Assembly: GCA_946811185.2 (NCBI GenBank)
Contig: OX328108.1
Span: 4,363,501-4,427,500 of the forward strand
DNA: 64,000 bases
Reading direction: 5' to 3'
Origin: Hippopus hippopus
Taxonomy: Eukaryota; Mollusca; Bivalvia; Cardiida; Cardiidae
Part shown: one piece after another, positions 17,315 through 27,505 of the stretch
How positions within the stretch are numbered: position 1 is the first letter of the stretch
How the letters are laid out: every line of letters begins with the position of its first letter
Position numbers and translations under genes: made by a program
The notes under the pieces: generated by a model
Seen by the model: only the letters and a program-made list of their open reading frames with translations
Told to the model about the DNA's origin: nothing
Databases searched by the model: none

Positions 17315-18612
17315 ATGATGCAAAACGGGTCTTGTGAATGCAGTAAAATCAGAACTCAATGTTCTTTCTGTACCACCTACAATTACAACTATGCAAGAAA
17401 ATCAATGGGTTGAACATTTTCCAATATCATCTTTGTCAACAATGCACCGATAGAATTTATCATACCACCTCAAACCGAACATTGGACAGATTTGGCACAA
17501 TCGTATTTGTATATCAAATTCAAAATCATTAAAGCAGACGGTAGTGATTTAGAGGCCGATTCAAATGTGGCACCCGTAAACAATTTCATGCATAGTATGT
17601 TTAGCAGCGTCGATTTGTATCTAAATAATAAATTAATCAGCAGTAATTCAGACACCTATCCATACAGAGCGTATATCGAAAATCTTCTGTCACATAATGC
17701 CGATAGCAAGTCTACGCATTTGAAAGCTAGTGTAATTTGGCCTGAAGACATTTCAATTCACGCGACCATGATGGGCATAATGTGGGATTAAAAGCAAGAA
17801 TGAATGAAATCGCACAAAGCAAAAACGCAGAACTTTTCGGGCGATTGCATCTTGATCTATTTCAACAAGAAAAATATTTACCGAACGGAATTGAAATCAG
17901 ACTTAAATTAAACAGGACTTCGGCAAACTTTTGTCTCACAGGAGGTACTGGTGCACCACCTGCAAAAATTGTACTGGAAACAGTCAGTCTTCATGTGCGA
18001 AATGTTGAATTGTTGCCTGTTATTGCAAATGATCTTAATCATGTTATTGCTCAGCAAAACATGAAAATTCCTATTCGTAGAGTAGAAGTAAAAACTTTTA
18101 CAATTGGCGCCGGACTTCAGTCTAAAGTTGAAGATCATTTGTTTCAAGGACAACTTCCAAAACGTATTTTCATTGCAATGGTAACAAATGCTGCTTATAA
18201 TGGGAGTTATACCACCAACCCATTTTTCTTTCAACATTTTAATCTGTCAAAAATAGATGTATTATGTAATGGTCACAGTATTCATAACAGACCCTTTGAG
18301 CCTAACTTTGAAGAAGGGATATATTTGAAATCATATTTGTCATTGTATCAGGCTATCTCAGCCTTTGGACTCAATAAGTCATTTGATATTGCCAAAGAAG
18401 ACTATATTGGTGGATACTGTTTGTGGGGATACGATTTGACAGCTGATCAAGGCAGTGAAGAAGGGCAGCTTCATCCTATAAAAACTGGAAGTCTTCGAAT
18501 TGAACTTCAGTTTGCTCAAGCTCTAGCAACAGTTATCAACGTTATTGTCTTTGCTGAATTTGACAATCAGATTGAAATCAACAGTTTGAGAGAAATCATC
18601 ACAGATTACTAA
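17315..18612 (+). pseudogene. major capsid protein (double jelly roll, hexon-like), several frame changes
   Basis: An ATG at 17315 starts a frame soon abandoned; the conserved N-terminal part (VPPTITTMQENQW) is in the next frame to about 17430. Then a third segment to 17791 carries DLYLNNKLISSNSDTYPYRAY, the hallmark of Polinton major capsid proteins, and a final segment from about 17775 to 18612 holds the second jelly roll, with GGYCLWGYDLTAD. At least three frame changes are needed. Trimers of this protein would build the icosahedral faces. Directly after its stop are three histone-type stem-loops. Confidence 0.8.
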
Positions 18613-18633
18613 TCTCGGAAACAACAGAAAAAC

Positions 18634-18649
18634 AGTCCTTTTCAGGACC
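18634..18649 (+). terminator. histone-type 3' stem-loop, copy 1
   Basis: AGTCCT, loop TTTC, AGGACC, preceded by AAAAAC. Five of six pairs form. It has the size, loop and flank of the animal histone mRNA 3' stem-loop. It begins 22 nt after the major capsid stop codon. Confidence 0.55.
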
Positions 18650-18704
18650 CTGAACAGATCTCTTATTCATTACCCCGGAACAAAAGACAGCTTTCACAAA
18701 AAAC

Positions 18705-18720
18705 AGTCCTTTTCAGGGCT
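18705..18720 (+). terminator. histone-type 3' stem-loop, copy 2
   Basis: AGTCCT, loop TTTC, AGGGCT, preceded by AAAAAAC. Six pairs with one G-T wobble. A purine patch AAGGAG follows directly. Confidence 0.55.
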
Positions 18721-18746
18721 AAGGAGTATATATATATATCAAAAAC

Positions 18747-18762
18747 AGTCCTTTTCAGGACT
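18747..18762 (+). terminator. histone-type 3' stem-loop, copy 3
   Basis: AGTCCT, loop TTTC, AGGACT, preceded by AAAAAC: a perfect six-pair stem with the canonical four-base loop. Fourteen bases downstream is the purine-rich GAAAAGA, similar to a histone downstream element, immediately before the next start codon at 18786. Confidence 0.6.
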
Positions 18763-18785
18763 AAAGAGCATATATCGAAAAGACA

Positions 18786-19250
18786 ATGCTAGGACTCAGA
18801 TTTGCTATATCCCTGAGAGAAAAAGCAGAAAAAGTGAAATATTCCACTTCAAAGTGCATCTCTACTCGGAAAAATGACATTCACAATAGCTTCGAAAAAC
18901 ATATGATTGAAGAATTACAAAATCTTTTTACCAGTGAAGTTCGCAACCAGTGTTACGGATGTCAAGTGGATCACCCCAGTCAAATACAGCACGATCTGTG
19001 TTTATTCAAGAACAGACAAGAACATACGGATATGTTCATAGAAAAAGCTATGATGGAATTAAATCCATACAAAATCATGGAAAAATGGTATCCTGAATTA
19101 ATGGAAATGAAACTCGATGAAAGTGGATATGTGGAAGCCTACAGACTTTGGAAGGATATAAAACAAAACATTTTATCTGAATTTGTGGATTCGTCGTGGC
19201 TACATTACTGGTGTGACAAAGTAAAACAATCCTGGAAAGAAAGTGACTAA
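18786..19250 (+). CDS. conserved Polinton protein of unknown function with Cys/His cluster
   Basis: A 154-residue intact protein. A central cluster, NQCYGCQVDHPSQIQHDLC near residues 57-75, spaces Cys and His residues in a way that could bind zinc. The rest is helical and ends in a Trp-rich SSWLHYWCDKV segment. I recall the CYGC-x-x-DHPSQ block from proteins of other invertebrate Polintons, without a known function. It lies between the stem-loop cluster and the protease. The start ATG follows the purine-rich GAAAAGACA. Confidence 0.5.
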   Translation: MLGLRFAISLREKAEKVKYSTSKCISTRKNDIHNSFEKHMIEELQNLFTSEVRNQCYGCQVDHPSQIQHDLCLFKNRQEHTDMFIEKAMMELNPYKIMEKWYPELMEMKLDESGYVEAYRLWKDIKQNILSEFVDSSWLHYWCDKVKQSWKESD

Positions 19251-19258
19251 AAAACGTG

Positions 19259-19756
19259 ATGTATACTTCTGAAATTCAATACATATTGGATCACGGAACA
19301 TGGATAAAAAATCTACAGGCAAAAGTCTGTGCAAAAGACCAGCTACCTCGACAAAAACCCAAAAATGTGAAAGCTTATATTGTGAATACAGAGAGATCAA
19401 ATATGCCAGGAGAACACTGGGTGGCCGTGATATTCAACAATAATGGCAATGTACTATACTTTGATTCCTACGGACTACCACCACTTGAGCCAGAAATCGT
19501 TAACTTTTTAGAAAGTCATTCTTTATCGTAGAGATACAATCGGCAAACCCTTCAGAGTCTACAGGGGAAGGTTTGCGGATTTTACTGTATCTTTGCATTG
19601 GATGCTGCTGCTAGAGGATACAATATACAGAAATATCTTCAACAGAAATTCCTCTCAACGGAACATCATCGAAACGATCGAGCTGTATCATCATGGTTTA
19701 ATCAACACTATGGAAATCTATACAACAAAGTCTCAGAGACTTTCCACGAACAGTGA
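19259..19756 (+). pseudogene. adenain-like cysteine protease with one in-frame stop
   Basis: The first part (19259-19531) holds the catalytic His in EHWVAV and the acidic residue in FDSYG. A TAG at 19529-19531 stops it. The same frame continues to TGA at 19754 and contains LQSLQGKVCGFYC, in which Gln lies seven residues before the nucleophile Cys, as in adenain. One nonsense codon therefore separates the two halves of the active site. It would have matured capsid precursors. Gene order (unknown, then protease last) closes the element's plus-strand block. Confidence 0.75.
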
Positions 19757-19851
19757 AAAAGACACAAAAACATTTTCAAAAATGATCTAATTGTTAACAG
19801 TTCTTCATTTATGTGTTTGTTGTAAATATGTTCATTGTTCAGTTCAGTTCA

Positions 19852-19857
19852 AATAAA
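19852..19857 (+). terminator. AATAAA polyadenylation signal
   Basis: An AATAAA hexamer lies 96 bp after the protease stop codon in an AT-rich stretch and is the likely 3' end of the last element 2 transcript. Confidence 0.45.
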
Positions 19858-19859
19858 AG

Positions 19860-20503
19860 TTATACTGTTTAAAACAATAGTGTTTTTATTCTTTTTTCCC
19901 AAGTTACATGTTTTGACTACATTTTCCCATGCAGCGGTTCATAGCTATTGATATATTAACATGAAGCGCAGGGTGCGAAATTGTAGGTAGAAAATGACGT
20001 CACGCTTCAGCCAATCGCAACTGTTATTTAGCACAACGTTCAGTCTGATGGAATTGACGATATGCGCAAACCCATCCACAAACCACCGAGCGAGGAGAAA
20101 GTCTAAGTCCAACTCAACCCTGGTCTTTAGCCCTAACCCCACTTAAAGCCCAAGTAGTGGTTAAAAGTAAACAATGAAGTATTCCTAACCCTATTCCATC
20201 TTACCCTATTCCATATCACGGTCTCAAGCAACAGATGACTAAATTACAAGCTATGTGTCAATCCTTCTTAGCGTAGCGAACCTATATAGTCTTACTATAG
20301 CAATACGGGTACGAACCCTCTGGGTACGAAAACCCACTCAGAGTAAGTAAGTAGGATTCTAAAAAAATCCTACCCATGATGCCTCAGTGGAACTAATTAA
20401 AGGCCAAGTGTTGCCCCAAAATGACAAATTTTCTCATCGGGTAGCCATATAGACTACGCGAGGATAGTCTAAATAGCTACTGGACACCCAAAATCGCTCT
20501 CAG
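19860..20503. other. non-coding stretch right of element 2
   Basis: No gene is recognised. It contains a small hairpin at 20351-20373 (GTAGGATT pairing with AATCCTAC) and other short inverted words around 20310-20346. Short open frames here look random. The true end of element 2 may lie within it. Confidence 0.4.
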
Positions 20504-20553
20504 GGTAGAGAGGATAGCTACTGAGTCGCTACTCAGTAGCTATCCTCTCTACC
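20504..20553. repeat. perfect 23-bp hairpin with CGCT loop
   Basis: Bases 20504-20526 are exactly complementary to 20531-20553 around the loop CGCT. The arm begins ggtagagaggatagctac. Similar words (gaggatag, tagctactgg) occur just upstream at 20460-20483, so it may be a local duplication in inverted orientation. Confidence 0.85.
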
Positions 20554-21396
20554 ATTACTGCTAAAGTAGCCCATGTTCTAAAAGAAGAGATTGTCACAAG
20601 ATGACCGAGCCCTGGTTTGGATACAAATAATTGACTACCACGCCGTAGGTATACTATACGTGACACTCTAATGATTAAAACAATGGTAATATAAAAAAAA
20701 AATCAATGTTCAAATAATGCTGAAAACACTGGAAGGAGGGCTCTGTCGAAACAACGAAAGTGTCCGATACTAATTCCCAAGGGGTAAAGACTTATTCTGC
20801 TGCAGAGCATCCTTCAACACAAACGAAGTGAAACGTAGGAAAACTATACAATCATGCGAAACATACGGAAGTATCAACCAATTGAATGACAGGGTAACCC
20901 GTCCCCTGAGTCTCCTAAGAAGGGTGTAACCGTCTCCGAAGGAACTTGTCTACAGAATTCACACACAGAAGCAACCCGGGCCTAACTATCCCGGTCATAT
21001 GGCCAACTCGGTGGTTCTCAAACTCTACTTTCACCGGGTTCACCTACGCTACATACGGTGTAATGCGCCCCGCTCCTGTATTGCCAGACTACCTAACGCT
21101 ATGTCAAGGGTACACCCCGTCTACTGGGTACCAGTAACCGTTACAGTAACAGCCTATAAACAAAAACTAAATAAAAGTCTTCTAGTACTTTGAATACAAT
21201 CTGGGCTCCCTCTACCACAATGTTTACAAAGCTGTATCCGTAAGCGTAATTACCAAAAAATTGAAATGATAAAAACTAATGCTCGAGGCCACCGGAACCT
21301 TTGCCAAAGACAGAGCCCTATATCGGCTCTACGCCTAAGGCAAACGTTCCTACAACAATTTCCTACGGATTCTCCAAGATTGTTACGCATACCTAT
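20554..21396. other. GC-richer non-coding stretch before the foldback
   Basis: No recognisable protein. Two overlapping open frames at 20946-21137 and 20999-21193 are short and lack known motifs. There are many small inverted words (AGAGCC with GGCTCT at 21311) and an AATAAA at 21170. Composition differs from the AT-rich flanks, so it may belong to the adjacent foldback element. Confidence 0.35.
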
Positions 21397-23071
21397 CACG
21401 GGTAGGAAACTTCATATTCAGAGCCAATGGCTCTGACGAGAAAATGTTTTGTTGGTCTTCCGTTTCTGAAGATGTCGGCTGAAAAACAACCAAAAAACAT
21501 GTAAGCTTGTCATTATTTGTAATCATGTGTTCTTATGTCTTTGAAATTCCAAAAAAGGAGAATGTCATGCAATGCTCCGGTCTTTCAACGTGTTTTCTAC
21601 ACTACGGAAAGTTGTAACAAGTGAACGATATTGTCTGAATCATTTACGGCGTGGGTTGACCCTAGCTAAAATAATACGTCACGGACCTAAATTCAGTCAA
21701 TTATTGCCATATAATTGGCAATTAAAAGAGAGTCTTGCTGTCCCAAAAGCGTGAATTAATGTCTTGAAATGTTACATTCACTGCTGGTAAAGATTTGAAA
21801 AGAAATAGTACAAAAATGATGAAAATAAAGAAGGGCTCCGATCATGTGGACCGGCTCTGAATATGTAAGTCAGCACCGATTGATGAGGGCTTCCTTTCAA
21901 AAATTAAGTTTTCTGTAAACATTTACTTAGGAAGCAGGCTTTGTTTTTCTGGTAATACTTTTAAGTCCAAAATGTAGTACTTTTGTTGGATGGAACATGA
22001 CCGAATTTATGAAAATACAAAGGACTGGTATTGTCACGATTGAAAACTCCTGTCGAACATTGGTCTATTTGACTTTTGAAAATACTTTTGTGTAGCTTTT
22101 GATTAACAGAATGGTCTATACATGTATATAGCATTTGTCATGCTTTCGTCGTAAGTGCAGCCCACATGTAAGCAAAAAAAAATTAAAAATATTTGGTATC
22201 TTCGGAAGGCTCTTTGGTCTTGAAACAGTCATTAAAAAGCTAAATGGAAAATGTACCGACCGTAGCAGAGATGATGAATAGAAAAGAAAAAAAAAACTTT
22301 TACAAAAAGTGAGAAATACAATTGACCTATTCGCAATATACGTCTCAGGGTATATGTGTGAACACTCTTAACTCTTTTTAATACTAAACACTACACAACA
22401 GTATGTCAGGTGGGTGGGGTATATACAAGTCTTTAACAACGAAAAAGAATCTATTTCACAAGCACGTCAATACTAAAAAATGTTCATAGATCCCTGATTC
22501 CTATAGTACTTACTCGGATCTTTCAATGTTCAATTAACAAGATGTATATTAGATCAGAAAATATCACAAATCAGTTATCTTTAAGCCGGATGGTAAACAA
22601 ACATCCATCCAAACAAACAAACGATCACTTTCTGTGCAGTCTAATCTTGATCTACACTGGCTGCCGAACCAACTAAAGTTGTGACAGGCACTTTTAGGGT
22701 TCATAATGAATAGCTTCGAGTTATTTATTTTTCTTTTCCGTCCTAGATATTTGTATGAATGTCCTGAACATTGTCGTTTGCACTTGTTTCAGAAATCTCG
22801 CGCCGACCCCTCTCCATTTCTAATGTAGAAATCATTCACTTTACGCCGTAATTAGATTGAGATTGCAGCTCCAATATAATGATATATTGAGTGTGTATGC
22901 AAATTAGCTGTATTGAGTTATTATCTAGGAGAAAAAGACAGTTTGACGGGTCTTTGAGCGGATTATGTAAATTCGGCACCTTCTTTGTCGTGGGTTTTCG
23001 TGTTTTGCCGTGCCGAGTAATTTTGATAAAGTAAAAAGTAAAATCCTGAAAAAAAAAAAAAAAAAAAAAAA
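21397..23071 (+). repeat. left arm of foldback
   Basis: Starts cacgggtaggaaac and ends in the A run at 23049-23071. It includes a short CAGAGCC-AAT-GGCTCTG hairpin at 21420-21436 and the 60-codon frame at 21572. Confidence 0.85.
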
Positions 23072-23252
23072 CCCTTCGTACTGTCATTTTTTCGAACAGT
23101 TTAGGGAATTTTCATGATGTATTTTACGTTTACGTCTGCTTAAAGAAAGCATTAAAAGTCTTAAACCTTGCTCCGAAAGAAATATCCGATGTCCGAAATC
23201 CTTTTATGCATGTGCAGAATAAACGGATACGAATAAAACGGGACAATACGCA

Positions 23253-24913
23253 TTTTTTTTTTTTTTTTTTTTTGTCAGAATTTTACTTTTTACTTTATCA
23301 AAATTACTCGGCACGACAAAACACGAAAACCCACGACAAAACAGGTGCCAAATTTACATAAACCGCTCAAAGACCCTTCACACTGCCTTTTTATCCTAAA
23401 TAATGACTCAAAAAAGCTTATTGCATACACACTCAGTAAATCATGATATTGGAGCTGCAATCTCAATCTAATTACGGCGTAAAGTGAATGATTTCTACAT
23501 TATAAATGGGGAGGGGTCGGCGCGAGATTTCTGAAACAAGTGCAAACGACAATGTTCAGGACATTCATACAAATATCTAGGACGTAAAAGAAAAATAAAT
23601 AATTCGAAGCTATTCATTATGAACCCTAAAAGTGCCTGTCACAATTTTAGTTGGTTCTGCAGCCAGTGTAGATCAAGATTAGACTGCACAGAAAGTGATC
23701 GTTTGTTTGTTTGGATGGATGTTTGTTTACCATCCGGCTTAAAGATAACTGATTTGTGATATTTTCTGATCTAATATACATCTTGTTAATTGAACATTGA
23801 AAGATCCGAGTAAGTACTATCAGAATCAGGGATCTATGAACATTTTTTGGTCTTGACGTGCTTGTGAAATAGATTCTTTTTCGTTGTTAAAGACTTGTAT
23901 ATACCCCACCCACCTGACATACTGTTGTGTAGTGTTTAGTATTAAAAAGAGTTGAGAGCGTTCACACATATACCCTGAGACGTATATTGCGAATAGGTCA
24001 ATTGTATTTCTCACGTTTTGTAAAAGTTTTTTTTTTTTCTATTCATCATCTCTGCTATGGTCGGTACATTTTCCATTTAGCTTTTTAATGACTGTTTCAA
24101 GACCAAAGAGCCTTCCGAAGATACCAAATATTTTTTATTTTTTTTGCTTACATGTGGGCTGCACTTACGACGAAAGCATGGCAAATGCTATATACATGTA
24201 TAGACCATTCTAAGCTACACAAAAGTATTTTCAAAAGTCAAATAGACCGATATTCGACAGGAGTTTTCAATCGTGACAATACCAGTCCTTTGTATTTTCA
24301 TAAATTCGGTCATGTTCCATCCAACAAAAGTACTACATTTTGGACTTAAAAGTATTACCGGAAAAACAAAGCCTGCTTCCTAAGTAAATGTTTACAGAAA
24401 ACTTAATTTTTAAAAGGAAGCCCTCATCAATCGGTGCTGACTTACATATTCAGAGCCGGTCCACATGATCGGAGCCCTTCTTTATTTTCATCATTTTTGT
24501 GCTATTTCTTTTCAAATCTTTACCAGCAGTGAATGTAACATTTCAATACATTAATTCACGCTTTTGGGACAGCAAGACTCTCTTTTAATTGCCAATTATA
24601 TGGCAATAATTGACTGAATTTAGGTCCGTGACGTATTATTTTAGCTAGGGTCAACCCACGCCGTAAATGATTCAGACAACATCGTTCATTTGTTACAACT
24701 TTCCGTAGTGTAGAAAACACGTTGAAAGACCGGAGCATTGCATGACATTCTCCTTTTTTGGAATTTCAAAGACATAAACACACATTATTACAAATAATGA
24801 CAAGCTTACCCGTTTTTTGGTTGTTTTTCAGCCGACATCTTCAGAAACGGAAGACCAACACAACATTTTCTCGTCAGAGCCATTGGCTCTGAATATGAAG
24901 TTTCCTACCCGTG
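23253..24913 (-). repeat. right arm of foldback
   Basis: Begins with the T run at 23253-23273 and ends gtttcctacccgtg at 24913, the reverse complement of the left arm start. Outside this point the flanks differ. Confidence 0.85.
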
Positions 24914-25400
24914 CTATTATCGCATACATACTAATCATACAACACAATAGGCCAAATCAACTAGATCTATACACGGAATTACAAATACGAATATAACATT
25001 ACACCAATACATAACACAATCTATCTTTATACACAATGTTTCCTTACATGTCGCAACTTTAGACACATACGCAATATGGCGAAACATAACTTAAAGGGCA
25101 AATCCTAAAATATTTTGACCAGACTGTTTTTTTCCTTTAATCAGCTGCAAATGATGTCAGTTAAACATGTGTCCGTCATTTTTCATAAATACCACCCTGT
25201 AACATGCCATAAACCACGGCCGAATTGTCACGCTGATAAACGGCCCTAAAAATGGTACATGGCTTACTTCCCCTGATTCGCTTATCTCCCGTGCATGTGT
25301 GACGTCATTGTCGAGTCACTCTGTGTATATCGTCAGTAGACATTAAGTAGGAACGCGGATGATTGTATGTAGATATCTGAGTATTAACTGAGAATTGAGC
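24914..25400. promoter_or_regulatory. stretch with promoter-like words upstream of the THAP exon
   Basis: No gene. It contains ttaaagggcaaatc near 25093, cgcttatctccc near 25279 and TGACGTCA near 25301. The same three words recur in inverted order upstream of the minus-strand exon at 28613. TGACGTCA is the CREB/ATF site. Confidence 0.45.
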
Positions 25401-25407
25401 CGAAAAA

Positions 25408-25785
25408 ATGGTAAATTGTGCAGCCTATGGCTGCAACGTCGATTCGGGAACTCATAGAATAAGTATTTTCAAATTTCCGAAGGAATTAAAAAGGAGGAAA
25501 CTATGGATTCAACGTTTAAACCGGGGCCGGACAGTAACGACGGATTTTTTGCCATCGGTTCATTCGAAATTGTGTCTGAAATACTTCGATGACAGTCAGT
25601 TCTTAATAAGTCCAAAACTCGCAAAAGAAGTTGGTTATAGGAATTTTAGCCTGCTGTTAAAACCTGACGCTGTGCCGACATTATTCGAAACTCCGAGTCG
25701 AAAGGAGATAGGCCTTAAACCGAAACTCCGAAAGACAGACATTCCGCAACGGCAATTTCCAAAAAGAAAATCCAACGTGAAGTAG
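25408..25785 (+). CDS. THAP-domain exon lacking the zinc-binding histidine
   Basis: A 125-residue frame starting MVNCAAYGCN. The THAP fold is indicated by C4, C9, the conserved Trp at 33, C56 and the closing AVPTLF motif at 88-93. The expected fourth ligand, His in a C-x-x-H-F motif, is replaced: residues 56-60 read CLKYF, so Y59 occupies the His position. THAP domains are DNA-binding zinc modules found in P-element-type transposases and in host regulators. A basic tail follows, and possible splice donors lie at the end of the frame, so this may be only the first exon. Without the His, zinc binding is doubtful. Confidence 0.65.
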   Translation: MVNCAAYGCNVDSGTHRISIFKFPKELKRRKLWIQRLNRGRTVTTDFLPSVHSKLCLKYFDDSQFLISPKLAKEVGYRNFSLLLKPDAVPTLFETPSRKEIGLKPKLRKTDIPQRQFPKRKSNVK

Positions 25786-26924
25786 GTAATTTCTTTTTTC
25801 TTGAAATTAGAATACATGAATTGTTATTCGTACTAATTTACCCTTTTCTACATTACCGCTTCATTCTGAACAAAGAGAAAATGCTGGCATGTTTTCTCCC
25901 TTTTCCAAATGATTTCAACATTTAACAAAATTATAGATTCATCCAAATTCATAACATAAAGTTTGCAAATAACAGTCGACATTGTTCAAATGATGTAAAC
26001 TTTCAAGGGATAATAATCATTCTTTGAACAGCAAACATCATTTTCTTCCCACACTGTTTTTCAAACACTCTTTCTTTGGGTATTGGAAACTAGATCTAGG
26101 GTTTGTACGGTAAAGAGTGAAATCAGTATCTGGCTACCCCTAATCATGGTCATAAATGTAAATCCATCACCGACCAGTTGAAACAATACAGGAAATAGTT
26201 ACATAACATTTGCATATCTCACCCCTTTACACTGTAATGTTTGTTGGTGACAGTAAACCCATGTTACAGCTTTTATCCCATACACTACTTCTCTTTGACA
26301 TTTCACTCTTAAAAATGATTTGACAACTTACATGCATTTTGAACAAATTTTGAATTATATCTATACAATTTTGATTTGTGGATATTTCCTTGTCCTATCC
26401 ATATTATGTCTTCTAGACAGGCTACTGAGAAAAATGTTTTGAACATGTCACTATGAAAATTTTGAAAATGCATATAATTTGACACAAGTCATTTTCTCTG
26501 ATAATCAGACAAAAGTGAGAAAATTAAAATAACACATTTTTTTTTTAAATTCAGAAACAGAATGTTTTTGACCAGGCTCACACACCCAATTCTTTTACCT
26601 TTTACCTCAAAATTCTGATCTTCAACCACCCTAATGGAGAAGGCTTTTGAGGACAGGGTGAAAAAAGGAATAAGTCCTGATTCCCAGAGTTATCTTCTTT
26701 TCCTACAATATTTTCTACCCTCAAACCTATTGTCAAGGCCACATTTGATCTGTGATCTGCAAATACTTCCGGTGTGGAGTGGACAAGTCTAAAGTTTTGC
26801 CATCTGTGTAAGGGTTTAGCCTAACCCTTACCCAAATGATAAAACATTAGAATATTTCAAATCCACAGCATTTAAATATGACCGATAAAATATGATTGTT
26901 TATTGGAATTTAGTTTAACTTAGT
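25786..26924. other. AT-rich non-coding stretch
   Basis: No coding or structured feature recognised beyond short homopolymer runs. It could be an intron downstream of the THAP exon. Confidence 0.35.
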
Positions 26925-27159
26925 TTAACCCTTTACCAAACAATCCTTTGTTTTAACGACCCTTGTGAAGAAAGAAAAACCTTTTGAAAACATTGTAGGT
27001 AAAGGAGAAAATGATGGTAACCAGTATTTTCTCCTTTTTCTACAATGTTTTCTACCCCATCAAAGACAAGTCCAAACATGTGAGTAAAATTTAATTTGTT
27101 AACTCCAAATGCTTTCAATTCGGTTGAGTCAATAAATTTAATGTTTGGTAACAATTTAA
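26925..27159 (+). mobile_element. TTAA palindromic MITE copy
   Basis: Starts TTAACCCTTTACCAAACAAT, has the central palindrome near 26985-27055 and ends TGTTTGGTAACAATTTAA. In the palindrome, GTAG on the left pairs with CTAC on the right where other copies have GTGG and CCAC. Confidence 0.75.
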
Positions 27160-27175
27160 ACATGTATTTTATACC

Positions 27176-27272
27176 TCTTGAGAACCAAGTTCATACAACT
27201 CGTACTAGTCTCTTGGGATACTGCTTCCTGGGAACCAAAACAAAACTCGTGCCCAATGTGTGGGATTTATAT
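27176..27272 (-). repeat. SINE remnant
   Basis: The segment gagaaccaagttcatacaac to gtgcccaatgtgtggga matches 41946-42030 and its duplicate near 58125 at many positions. It is cut by the following TTAA MITE. Confidence 0.5.
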
Positions 27273-27505
27273 TTAACCCTTTACCAATCAATCCCTAGTT
27301 TTTACGACCCTGAGACAGAAGCCTTTTAAAAACATTGTAGAAAAAGGAGATAATGCTGGTAGCCAGCATTTTCTCCTTTAACCACAATGTTTTCTACTCT
27401 GCTGGAAACAAATTTCAATTTTTGAAATATTTAACTTTATTTTGTCGTCTGCAAGTCATTTCAATTTGGACCTGTTTAATATTTTGTTGTTTGGTGAAGA
27501 GTTAA
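27273..27505 (+). mobile_element. TTAA palindromic MITE copy
   Basis: Both terminal repeats are present (TTAACCCTTTACCAATCAAT and the inverted end TTGTTTGGTGAAGAGTTAA). The central palindrome at about 27330-27395 is slightly diverged. Confidence 0.8.

Larger units (their letters stand above)
8550..19860 (+). mobile_element. Polinton/Maverick (adintovirus-like) element 2, 5' truncated and decayed
   Basis: A plus-strand block with PolB, packaging ATPase, core-like proteins, integrase, penton, major capsid and protease in a Polinton-like order. It is clearly a different lineage from element 1: the proteins align only at motif level and no PLA2 or fibre is present. PolB lacks its N-terminal part exactly where element 1's flank ends. 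At least eight genes carry stops or frame changes, so the copy is dead. The right end is not sharply seen; a polyadenylation signal at 19852 is the last element-like feature. Confidence 0.85.
21397..24913. mobile_element. long foldback element: two 1.67-kb inverted arms
   Basis: The left arm 21397-23071 and right arm 23253-24913 are near-identical reverse complements, joined by a unique spacer of about 180 bp. Coordinates of mated bases sum to about 46310 at the outer ends and 46323 near the centre, so few indels separate them. In a compared 183-bp segment only two bases differ. The inner ends are a run of 23 A and one of 21 T. No transposase is seen. Each arm carries a 60-codon frame, 21572-21754 plus and 24556-24738 minus, differing by two residues, with no recognised domain. 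Confidence 0.85.

Noticed and set aside
20946..21193. Two overlapping 63-64-residue ORFs left of the foldback
   Set aside because: No motif, no conservation visible and high local base bias; not supported as genes.
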